NCBI GenBank assembly: GCA_016748015.1
Contig: JAAOMT010000088.1
Location: 398,542-462,541 of the forward strand
Origin: Geosiphon pyriformis
Taxonomy: Eukaryota > Glomeromycota > Glomeromycetes > Archaeosporales > Geosiphonaceae
Reading direction: 5' to 3'
Length of the DNA stretch: 64,000 nt
Position numbers and translations under genes: made by a program. This document shows, piece by piece, positions 25,631 to 35,832 of the stretch. Positions within the stretch are counted from its first letter, which is position 1. Each line of letters starts with the position of its first letter. The notes beneath the pieces are model-generated. The model was given only the letters and a program-made list of their open reading frames with translations, did not search any database and had not been told where the DNA came from.

Positions 25631-25801
25631 ATGGACTCATTGAGTTACATTTTCATCGCCTCTTTAGCGATCTTTGCAATCATACTTATTACCGCTGCTT
25701 ACATTTCTTTACAACATAAAAGACTTAAACGTGTTATTCAAGAAAATAAAAGAGATGGTATGAGTTATCAACAAAAGAAAGAAAGAAGAAAAAGAATTTG
25801 A
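25631..25801 (+). CDS. Putative single-TM microprotein
   Basis: A 56-residue open frame from ATG to TGA. Residues 3-26 form one clean membrane helix (LSYIFIASLAIFAIILITAA); the rest is strongly basic (HKRLKRVIQENKRDG and a KKERRKRI ending), so by the positive-inside rule the C-terminus should face the cytosol. Composition is clearly less AT-biased than the flanks. The A-rich leader before the ATG is typical for this genome. I do not recognise a family. It could be a subunit-like small membrane protein or a tail-anchored regulator; the main doubt is its small size. Confidence 0.5.
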   Translation: MDSLSYIFIASLAIFAIILITAAYISLQHKRLKRVIQENKRDGMSYQQKKERRKRI

Positions 25802-28463
25802 AGTGGACAAATACCTATGAAATAAATATTAATTATTTGATAAATGAATATTCGGTGAGTAGATTGTGATAATAATCGTATTTTAAATTGTCACTTAACT
25901 ATTAATTTTGAGTTTGAATCTTATCAGTTTAGAATTTATAGTAGTTTGTAACTTTGTGACCCACTTTTATGAAGATCTTAAAAAATGTCTCATACGATTT
26001 TAGATTTAATACAGGCTTAAGGCCTTTCACAAATTCTTACCATTCAAATAAAGTCAATTAAAAACGAGCAAGAAAGCCTTTTTCGCGTTAACGAAACTTG
26101 GATTTTGTTAAAAACTAATATCAAAAAAAGATGCCATTTTTTTCAAAAAACTGAAATATCAAGATAATTGAAATATAAAGCTTCATAAGGAGAAATTAAA
26201 ATTTTTCTTTATGACAGCAAATACATGTTACTAGCGAAAAAGAAATTTTTCAAAAGAATAAGGAATTTTAAAATACTAAAAATGCAAAAGGTTGAAAAAA
26301 AGATCTTTAATATTTATTTAGCAAATATCAAGAAATCCAAAGTAGCTGACGTTAAGGTTAAATTCAGGGCAAAATGTTCTCAATATATTAAATTTTTTTA
26401 TTATCAAGGTTTGTACTTTCAAAATTCTCTTATAATTTCTATCACATTTATTCACGTTCAAATTGCAAAACTGGTTCAGTTTATTTATGAAAATAAGATT
26501 TATTATATTTAAGAAAAATTAAAAGGATTGATAGCTTCGCTTTAGATCTCCTTTGAACTTTTACAATTAAACTATATATTTTGTAAGAATTATTTAACAA
26601 AAATACTCGATAAATTTTTCGAACAAAAGGCATTGAATAAACATAATTCGAAGTTTGAGATATAGCCTCACCAAGATTATTAAATCTTGCAGAATCTTAA
26701 TATCGGTTTATGATAGGAAATCAAAAATACGAAAATTTTCAAATTAACAGATTATTTAAAGGTTAGGAAATTAACTTTTATTTTTTGATAAAATATCTTT
26801 TATACTTTGTCAAATTTTAAATGTTTTAATCTAATTGGTGAAAAATTGGATTATTCAGAATAGTGATAGTTCAAGATATTTTTAAATAGCCGGCTAAGGA
26901 GTATAGAAAATAAAAACATTAAATGGACTACAACCATTTTATAAATAAAAACTTTTATCAATTAAAGTTATCTATGTGATTCATAATGCTGAGAATAGGA
27001 GAGGTTCCTTTAATTGGACATCTTTGTCGATTCTTTTCAATTTGCTCTTATACTCTGACAATAATTTTCAAACCAATCCCGAGAAAAATAGTGATTATAT
27101 TTGATTTATAAATATTGCTTCATGACAAATTATATTTAAAAAATTCAATATTTTAAAAAAACATAAAGTTCTAAAATCAGAATTGAACCATAATCAGGAC
27201 TTTAGATTTTAGTCAAAAAACTGTTTCTCTGTTTAATATTTTCAAAGATTAATGATATATTGAGTCATCAATTCAATTACGCTGGCTCCCAAAACGTTGA
27301 CATAATTTCGGAGACTTTTGGGCTTTATTGAAATAATTTTTTTTCCTCTTAACAACTAGAAAACTTTGAACTTTCAAAGTCCAAAAATGCTGATCTTTCG
27401 CGTACGAATTCTCAAATTTTTTTTAGGTATAACAGATATAAAATTCAGAAATGCTTCTTCAGCTATAGAATATGAAATGTAATAGATTCTAAAATGTTCA
27501 CTCAGGCTCGAAGTTTTCCTACTTTGTTTTTTTTGTGAAAAGTTAAAATCGACATCAAAAGTTCGTAATTGACAAAATTAATTTAGAAATTTTCATAGTA
27601 AACTGTTGAACCATACGGAAATTTTCAGAAAAACAAGTTAGATTAATTTTAATTTGACTTTAAAATAACAATTAATCATTTGAAAAGGTTTGTTCAAATG
27701 ATTCGATAGTCTGTGCAAAAAAACCGGAAATACCTTTTATTGAAGAATGAATAAGATAAAAATATTACAAATATATTGTGGGAAGAAAATAATCCAAATT
27801 TAGAAGAGCATACACTCAAGACGATTATGATTGGAAGAACATTGATTGTATCAAGAGAATATTAACTTTAGTGTAACTCTCAATTTTACACGAAATTCAT
27901 GTTTTATTCTGTGAATTAAAATTACTGCCTCTCGCTTGATAAAGATAATTTTTTTGGAGATTAGCCCATCATTGTGAAATTATGATAGAGATCTACAATT
28001 GATGAGATAAATATAGAAAGACATTTTTAAATGACTAATTCGTAAAATTTTCAGACTATTTAATGCGGCTTTTCAAAAAATGACTATAAAAATTTTGGTT
28101 GAGGGCTTTCAATCAACATTTCCTTTATTAACTGAGAACGTATATCAATTTATTTTTAGGAGTTCTTAAGCTCTCATGGGAAAATTCTAAAAATTTTAGC
28201 ACAATACACCTCTAATAATTTTAGACATGCTAAACTAATTTTATCTTTGGACTCCTACTGGGAAGATAGGGGGTTCACTTAAAAGCTTGAAAACCTATTC
28301 TTAATTTGTTAATTTTCATAGTTTACAAAATTTAACGACAATGAAATTAACGTAAACTGGAGAACTCACTTAGATGGAGTCTTTGTTAGATGCAGCTTAT
28401 CTTTTAGTCAATTTTAATATTCATAAAAACAAAATCTCCATCTTTCTTAATGATAAAATTTGC
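25802..28463. other. Intergenic stretch
   Basis: No supported gene. A lysine-rich open frame at 26225-26512 has the composition of the surrounding spacer and no domain, so I leave it out. Near 28092-28130 there is a motif shared with the promoter of the 13.4-kb secreted-protein gene. Confidence 0.5.
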
Positions 28464-28471
28464 TATATAAG
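28464..28471 (+). promoter_or_regulatory. TATA box of the Cys/Trp-rich secreted protein gene
   Basis: TATATAAG followed by ACCCCC, 106-113 bp before the ATG. The element AAAATCTCCAT just upstream (about 28431) also occurs about 60 bp before the ATG of the related gene at 13389. Confidence 0.5.
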
Positions 28472-28576
28472 ACCCCCTCAACCCATCAAATTTCAAATCA
28501 TCCTTGAAAACAGAAGCAGAAACAGAAACAAAGTAAAAAAACCCTTAAATTACTAGTTTTAAAGATTCTTTCAAAA

Positions 28577-29023
28577 ATGACCAATAAAACTTTTAATCTA
28601 TTTTTCGTGGCTATTTTCCTTTTGGCTTTAATTGCTGTCAACACCTTGACCGTGGTCACGGCCCAAGGTGGGTTTGATCCAGTTCCAGCCACTCCAGGAA
28701 ATCCAGGAGGCTCAAGCAAAGATCCATCTGGCACTTCTTATCCTAGTTATGTTGCGAACACTAACAATGATCCTACACCATCGGAGGAGAATCCATCAGA
28801 AGATGATGGTCAAGCAGATGGAACCCAGAATCCAAACTTCAATGGAGTTGCGGGTGGGGCGCAAGGATTTGGCGGGTGGGGTTGCATTACTTGTGGTTGG
28901 ACATCATCATACTGTAGTTGGTGGCAAAGATGGTTTTGCTGGACGCACTATCATAAGCAATGTATTGTTACACATAAAACCTGCCATCATTGTCCTAAAG
29001 CTATTTGTGTTCGTTGGTGGTAG
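28577..29023 (+). CDS. Cysteine/tryptophan-rich small secreted protein (effector-like)
   Basis: A single exon of 148 residues. Residues 1-29 are a strong signal peptide (MTNKTFNLFF...TVVTA, cleavage before QGG), nearly the same as that of the protein at 13389. Residues 30-100 are an acidic Pro/Ser/Asn/Gly-rich linker without cysteine. Residues 101-148 are a compact domain with eight Cys (103, 106, 113, 121, 129, 136, 139, 144), eight Trp and five His in only 48 residues. The spacing C-x2-C-x6-C-x7-C-x7-C-x6-C-x2-C-x4-C is almost mirror-symmetric, with a CxxC pair on each side. Such a domain suggests disulfide bonding or metal binding; function and targets are unknown. A TATA box lies about 110 bp upstream and an AATAAA-type signal about 165 bp after the stop. 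Size, leader and Cys content fit a candidate secreted effector. Confidence 0.85.
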   Translation: MTNKTFNLFFVAIFLLALIAVNTLTVVTAQGGFDPVPATPGNPGGSSKDPSGTSYPSYVANTNNDPTPSEENPSEDDGQADGTQNPNFNGVAGGAQGFGGWGCITCGWTSSYCSWWQRWFCWTHYHKQCIVTHKTCHHCPKAICVRWW

Positions 29024-31226
29024 TAATTAAGCTTAACGTTTGGCAATTGAAGTTCAATATCAGCTAATTTTGTATTTTAGATGTAAGCAAAAATTTTAGC
29101 AAATTTATTTAAAAGTTTCCCTAGTTTTTTTTTAAACTTGAAATTTTTATCGAAAGCGTAATTGCTATGTATTTATTTTGTGAAATTTCAATAAATATTG
29201 GCTAAAAAAAACGTATCATTTGATTTCCGACACTAACTCAAAGAATTCTTTGATTGCACTATTGCTTTATTCAGAGACTTAGGTCATTGCATGATTCATA
29301 GAAATTCATTCAAAATATTTGGCATATTATACATGTTACCTTTTATTCATGATATACTGTATGAAGAATTTTTAGAAATCAACTTGCAAATAAATATTGA
29401 TTTTTTACTAATAATCAAAAGTAAATATAAAATTATTTTATCTGTATCATTTATACAAAATAAAACTTGATAAATAAATATATTATAAATTAAGGTAGAT
29501 ATAATTATCTTAATATGAATGAAAAATATAAAGATTTAAAGGCCTAAAATAATAGATTTCATTAATGATAAATTAATACCAAACTTATTCTTTATTACTT
29601 TTAATAATGAACTTACAATATTGCTTAAAATTTTGTATGATTTGCTTTTTTATTAAATTCAAATCATAAATTTTATAATATTATCTCGAAAAAATGCTTT
29701 AGCAAAAGAATTTATATATTAGTATCATTCCTTCGTTAAAGTCGCCAAATTATTTTTAGCATTTGATTAAGTTTTGAAAATTTTAAGCATAAACTTCAAT
29801 ATGATAATTTGTCTAAACCAAAATAAGATTCTTTTGTCTGCTATAAATATTCACCCTATGCAAATAAATTGGCGGTGTATCTTTATGTCAATGTTATACA
29901 ATGATTTAAAATAATAAAAGACTGTTTTATTTAAGATTAAAATTTAATTTCAATTGTCATTAAAAATGTTGTGCTCATTTAACATGTTTTTGTTTGTAAA
30001 TATTAATGAGAATCGGATTACTCTTGAAAAAGATTTTTATATTTATTAGCTGTGAAATATTTCAAAATAATTATTTCTAATGTCTCAATACCTGTTTGAA
30101 TCAATTCTTTTGCTAAAATTCTTATTAAAATTGAAGTATTTCTTTAAATATTATTTATCTAAGGACTTTGAAAGAATTGGCTAGTAATTTTTTTTAATAA
30201 GATAAATATTTGTTTGTACATGCAATTATTTGACATTATGAATACTTTTATTTCAAAAATATAAAAAAATTTGGTATTGGTCATTTTTTGGAAATGTTGA
30301 AATTTAAAAATTAAGCTATTTGAAAATTCAAGAATTGAAACAATGTTGTTAAATAATGTTAAGTTTTTTCATAATTATTTTATGTTTAAAAAATTATCAT
30401 TAAACAAATTAAATTAAATGTATTTGTATTTTATTTATATTTTACAGTTTTTTTTTGCTATATCGTGTAAATATACAAAAAAAAATGAATCAACCAAAAT
30501 ATAAAGTAAACACAAAAAAGTATGCGAAAAGATAATAAAAAAATTCATATAACGAAACGAAATTAAGAACAAACGAAAATAATAAGAATAGTGTTCGTGA
30601 GCGAAAAGTTTAAATATAAGATCAAATTATAGTTATTCGTTATCATGTATCATAAAGGATTTTTTTAAAACGTTAAAAAAGCGTATCTTTTCACAATTTA
30701 GTTTCCAGTTTCCAGCCACATTTTGGCAGACGCTATACATACCTCAATTGATTCAATGAAGAATTTATGATCCCCAAAAAATATTATTGGTTTTGGAATT
30801 ATTATTTCTATTCTTTCCCAATGAATAATTAGTCAAATTAAATAAAAAATTTGGATATATTCTTTAGTGGTAGCATAAATTTAGTATTTATTTAATTTAA
30901 GTAATTATTCATTGTATTTAACAATGTGATCAGCAAATTATTCAATTTTTTTTATTACTCTTAAGACTTAATTTATAATATTTAAATAAACCTCAAAAAG
31001 AAGTAGAAACATTACAGTATGTGACGAATATATGGAACCTTATGATCAATATATTGTTGGAAATGCCAAAAGCAAGATTTTATTTAATATGCAATTCATT
31101 TGCCTTTACTCTCGATAATCAACTCACAATGGTACGGCATTGAATTTATTAAATTGATTAACATAGTTTTGGGCAAAGAATTCCAAATGGTTCATATTTT
31201 GCAGCGTTCATTTTTCTACTATAACT
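29024..31226. other. AT-rich intergenic stretch
   Basis: 3' region of the secreted-protein gene followed by spacer. I see no gene, RNA gene or strong repeat. Confidence 0.55.
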
Positions 31227-31972
31227 TTAACAATCTTCCATACATTCTAGACTTGCACTACACGACAGCCGGTCAATAACTTTGGGCACATTCTTCGCAA
31301 GAAGCGCTTTAGCAACTCGATTTGCATGCTTGAGATTTGTTAAGATGTCATTTAACCTATTAAACACGTTTCTGCTTCTGAGCTTTTGCCAGCATCGGCA
31401 TAGTAAGCGCGATATAAGGCGTCTGGCAATTTTTTGCAGACAAAGAAGAATTTTTATGAACATGTTGAGGTACTTTTCTCGATACATGTGCTTGCGATGA
31501 CCATTATCGCGTTTGTGCTCAATTTTCCTTGTTTTTTCCGACTTTTGACTTTATATCTCATAAATCGGATAGGTGACTTATTGAGGTTTACCTCCATCCC
31601 AGAAATATAATAGCTTTTGCCTATTGCGTTCCTTGACCGATAGATTCATCTATAATGTGAATTATCCCACAAGGCATAGGTTCCTTTAATCATGCCATTT
31701 GCAATATAAATGATCCGAATAATTCCTATTTTGCAATTATCAAAGGCAATCGAAGGAGGAATTTTTTGGTGAAAACAATAGACGGGAAAGTAGTTTAAAA
31801 CCTTAGCTCCACATTGGCTAATTTTTGTTACTCACGTTCGGGAACCGATTGATGGCTGTCGAGAAGCATTACTAATATCTAGATTTCAATATTGAGCATG
31901 TGAAAATTCTTGCTTGTTAATGGTCACAGTAATTTCGATAATCTCACGATCATCTATATGTTAAAAATAATT
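31227..31972 (-). pseudogene. Decayed gene or transposon frame of unknown family
   Basis: One minus-strand frame runs from about 31970 (DDREIIEITVTINKQEF) through ISQCGAKVLNYFPVYCF, GIIRIIYIANGMIKGTYALW and NLNKSPIRFMRYKVKSRKK with only three interruptions, all TGA (31886-31888, 31832-31834, 31646-31648). Near 31.54 kb it shifts by one base into a second frame that continues HRKHMYREKYLNMF to a stop at 31227. A GTATGT...ATAG intron may lie just upstream of 31970. TGA is what CGA or TGG becomes by one transition, so the ancestral protein was probably about 250 residues or longer. It is not recognised; a mobile-element origin is possible but unproven. Confidence 0.45.
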
Positions 31973-32232
31973 ATTTATATTGCTGGATTTTTGTTTCATC
32001 CAAGGAATTAAGATATTCATGAATGCGATGATCAGACATACCTGTGACGCACATTAAAGTATTTCAAAAAAGAAACTAATATCTACCTAAAGACCAGATT
32101 TGTTTGGTTTTTATTTAATAATTGGTTTCATTGTTATAAAGAATGAATGTTGTGCTGTAGCTCAAAGAAAATCAATCTCTTTTAATAGGTCAAAAACAAG
32201 ACCATATCTCTACCCCTTTTTACATTAAAATA

Positions 32233-33794
32233 ATGAAAATTTCTCCCACAGTTGAACAAACTTCCAAGAATTTTCCTAAACCCGCCTTCAAATATCAAAA
32301 TGTATCTAAATTGAGTCTTATTAACAGATCAAGGGTTCAGGTGTGCCTGATCCTTTCACTTTCGCTAGTTTTCGTGTGGTCAGCAAGTTTATCTATACGC
32401 TTCAAGGCTCATGAATTGATATTAAATTTATCATATCAAGAAATCTCAAATTTATCAGAAAGAAATCATTATATAAAAACTAACACAGGATTCAAAGGCA
32501 AAATTACAGTACCATATTTCGGAAAGTTCAAAATTGAAAATCTCACCCAAAGAGAGCCCAAGGAAGAAAGTGAAAGTTTTACTTTTTTCTTAAAACGAGT
32601 AAATATTGATGCTTCTTCGACGTCGTATAATCCTCCTGAGTTAGTCACTCAAGGTCCTCAAAAGACCAAAAATCCATCAAACAATATTGCAATGCAGACT
32701 AATATAGAGACACATGTATCCAGCATCCCACCATATCGAATAAAGGTTAAAGATTTAAAACTTTTATCTAAAATGTCAAGAGCAGCGTATTGGGCAAATA
32801 AAGCTTACTGCCTAACTGCATCCAGAGGATATCTTGGTAAAGGAATTTACGGTAAGCATTGATTTTTGGTACGGTTCATCTCTCGTTACTCTCAAAAAAA
32901 ATTGATTCATATTCTCAGAGCGTTGATAATTTTCAGCTCATGCAGAAAAAGATCTTCATGAAGTGACCGTATATATTAGAGGATATTATTACAGTCATCA
33001 AGAATATTCAAAGTTGGATTTCGCTGCAAGCCCATATCCTAATGTTCCAGACGCCTTAGTGGTGTCTGAATTTTTCAATGATTGGTCACGTGTAAAAAAT
33101 GAGTTATATATGTCAATGAGAAAGGTGCTGGTTGGGCATAAGAGTCTTCGAATCGTTGGTCATGGAGTTGGCGGAGGTATTCTTGAATTGCTCTTGAATC
33201 CCAGAAATAAATCTTATTAAATAAAATATTATTCATTTCAGTATATGCTGTGTATACAGCCCTTGACTGGTCAATAAAAGACCCAAAACTCAAGATATCT
33301 GCCTACACTTTCGGCCAACCACGTATGGGTAATGGAGCTTTTACGACCTACGTTAACTCCCAACTTCGAAATGTCTACAGAATCACACATACCGATGACC
33401 CAATACCTCAATTTCCAAAAAAATCCATTTTGGGAGGGTACCGGCATTTTGAAAGAGAATTTTGGATATTTTATCCGCCTGATTGTGGATGTGGTAATTT
33501 GGATTATAATTTGCTCCCCACAGTATTTGATTGTCGAGGTTCACGAATGGGAAGGTCAGGAAAATTGAGAAATATAATTGAAGAGAGTAAGGTGCTAAAA
33601 AATATTAAGATTTTTACTGAAAATGATAATTTGGTGGCATATATGGATAAAATGTTTACGATATTATTTTTCGTTTCGTTTTCATATAGTATTGCAACGC
33701 AGGGCATCAAACCTCACACAATTTATTTATCGGAATCTCTTCACATAGCGGTCCATATTTCGGCCAATTTATGGGTACATGCCCAGAAGATTAA
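32233..33794 (+). CDS. Class 3 lipase-like protein lacking the nucleophile serine
   Basis: Four exons, 32233-32851, 32937-33176, 33242-33633 and 33690-33794, with introns of 85, 65 and 56 nt in consistent phase, give 451 residues. A hydrophobic segment at about 35-55 is a signal anchor, followed by a Ser/Thr/Asn-rich stem. The lipase_3 fold covers about residues 185-450: SRAAYWANKAYC, VTVYIRGYYY, the nucleophile elbow, YTFGQPRMGN, RITHTDDPIPQFP with the catalytic Asp, GGYRHFEREFW with the catalytic His, and a Cys-containing C-terminus (SGPYFGQFMGTCP). In the elbow the expected GHSLGG reads GHGVGG (His282-Gly283), so the catalytic Ser is Gly. Everything else is intact, so this may be a pseudoenzyme or binding protein rather than an active triacylglycerol lipase. 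The last intron is the least certain: a donor about 30 nt earlier would also keep frame. Confidence 0.88.
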
Positions 33795-34911
33795 AAAATT
33801 TCCTAGATGTAAAAATTTAATGGAGTTTCTATTTTAGGTATTTTAGATATAAGAATTGTAACGAGAATTTCCATAACGTTATTTCGATTGAACAAATTCG
33901 TCAATAAAATATTTTGAATATGTAAAAAAAAATACCAAAAAGATTCTGGCCCTTTTTAAGGTCCTAAACTTTTTAGAATTTAAGTAGAGACTATTATTGG
34001 CATTATTTTTCGGGTTCAGTCGGATTCAGAAGACCCATCCAGCAGTCCATCCATATCTTTACCTATGCATAATTTGTACCCTGCACAATTGAACCCAAGA
34101 TCTATAAAAATGAAGTAAAGTGGCTAAAATCTTTAGGGTGTTTTTTCATTGCTGGAACTAGAAATTCATATATAAAAGGTCGTTCAGTGAGGGTAGGAAT
34201 AGTGAAAAAACTTCATTAACATTGTGATATAAAAAATGTAATGTTATTAGCAGACATTTCTATGAATTTGTGGATTGGGAAACAAAGGTATTCTTAAAAT
34301 TAAAAGCTTCTCCCAGCTTAACTCCTTCATTATCATTGTCACAGCGACATTGCGACGCAGGAGCTCAGAATAATTTAAATCAATAAAGTAAATGAAACGA
34401 GAAAAAAATAAGCTTCATACATTTTTGTATTAGTAGCCACATTTATATAGAATAAGTGTTTATATTTCCTGATCCCAAATTTCGATACTTTTTATTTTTA
34501 ACAATTTATACACCAAATAAAAATTTATATCTAATTAATACTTTCTCGGTCTTTCATTTGACTTGAAAATGAGATAATAACCTCTTTAAGAATAGGGGCA
34601 TTGAATTTCTCCTATTCCTCCTTAGCATGAGTTCAACTACAGACTTCATATCTTTGGATGTTGTGCTTCAACGGCTTCCAAATGTTCTTTATTTGTAACA
34701 GCTAATAAATTCTAGTACAATTTAATAAAGCAATCTTTCAGCTAATTTATAAAATATTTTAGTTTCAATCGTCTTCAACTTACATTTTTGTCCAAAGTCA
34801 TGACCCCAATATTATTGAGAAAGTGAAACTTAAGCTACTAAAAGGTTGCATATGGATTCATATTTTGTCAAAGGGATAAGGTTTTGAGCAATCGATTGAT
34901 TCATTTTACAG
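33795..34911. other. Intergenic stretch
   Basis: No complete gene seen. A short frame at 34627-34698 (MSSTTDFISLDVVLQRLPNV) could be a 5' exon of the small gene relic downstream, but I could not join them. Confidence 0.45.
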
Positions 34912-35133
34912 GACAAGTAAAGTCTGTGATCAAGTCGGCCCCTGGATGGAGCCAAGAGTTAGCCTAGGATAGCGAAGCTGTCGTAAGTTTGCTGCTGGTT
35001 TTATAGACACTTTATTAATCTGTGGCTTATAAATTAGATCAAAGCCGAACGTGAGCATGTTTCCGATTTTAACGAATTTCAACGTGAATTGGTTAAGTTT
35101 CTCCATGATAATAAAGAAGTTAAGGATGAATAA
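34912..35133 (+). pseudogene. Two 3' exons of a small conserved-looking gene, with an in-frame TAG
   Basis: Exon 34912-34982 follows a good acceptor (TTTTACAG) and ends at GTAAGT; exon 35038-35133 follows AAATTAG and ends in TAA. The 55-nt intron joins them in phase 0, giving SVIKSAPGWSQELA, then a TAG (34965-34967), then DSEAVIKAEREHVSDFNEFQ and a Lys/Glu-rich end. The pattern GW-ELA-DSEA--KAERE resembles small fungal proteins I remember only vaguely and cannot name. All but the one stop is clean, so this is a recent pseudogene, a sequencing error, or a wrong splice choice. The 5' exons were not found. Confidence 0.45.
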
Positions 35134-35832
35134 AACAAAAGTATTGATAATTCGAGACTGTGATTATACTCATTTATATAATATCATTAATGGTTTTGAT
35201 TATAATTTTTAAGATTGATCTATTAAATCTTTTGCAATTCACATACTTGCCTGCGATTTTGGTCAATTATACCCTCAATGCATGAGGTAAGACTTTTTCT
35301 GCAATTCCTAGATATTTATTGAATGGGAAGTTCGGAATAAACATCATGTAAAGCGAGTTTTGAGTGTCCATTCCTTCAAAATAAGACTTTGAAACTTTCA
35401 TATTTATCTGAGAATTAGGAGCGAGACAAAGATTCATTATAGTAATAATTAATTGTATCATCAACTAAATTGAAGTTTTAAATGAATTTATTTCAAGGAT
35501 CTTAAAAAATGGGAAATGTTGATGTATACATAAATCAAAATTCCCGTTTATATTGTTACCGAATCATAAATTTAAGAAATTCGATTTTAAAAAGGGATAT
35601 GTATTAATGGATTTAATTTCTAAGTTGAAATAAATAAATTTTGATAAAATGCAGAGGTTTTACAGCAATATATGTTACAAAGACTTAAAGCATAAATATA
35701 TAATCTTATATTGAATGTATAATAATTTTTTTCGCAGTAGTTTGCAAAGATTAATGTCGCGTAAAGTTTTTCTTTTGGATCTGCGAGAGTAGGTCTCTTG
35801 GTTGAGTAAATATTCTCTATAGAAGCGGCAAT
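35134..35832. other. Intergenic stretch
   Basis: 3' flank of the histidine kinase gene. No gene supported. Confidence 0.5.

Noticed and set aside
26225-26512. 95-residue Lys/Ile/Phe-rich frame
   Set aside because: Composition equals the surrounding spacer; no domain, leader or promoter signs.
31282-31500. Plus-strand 72-residue frame
   Set aside because: It lies opposite the better-supported decayed minus-strand frame and shows no domain.
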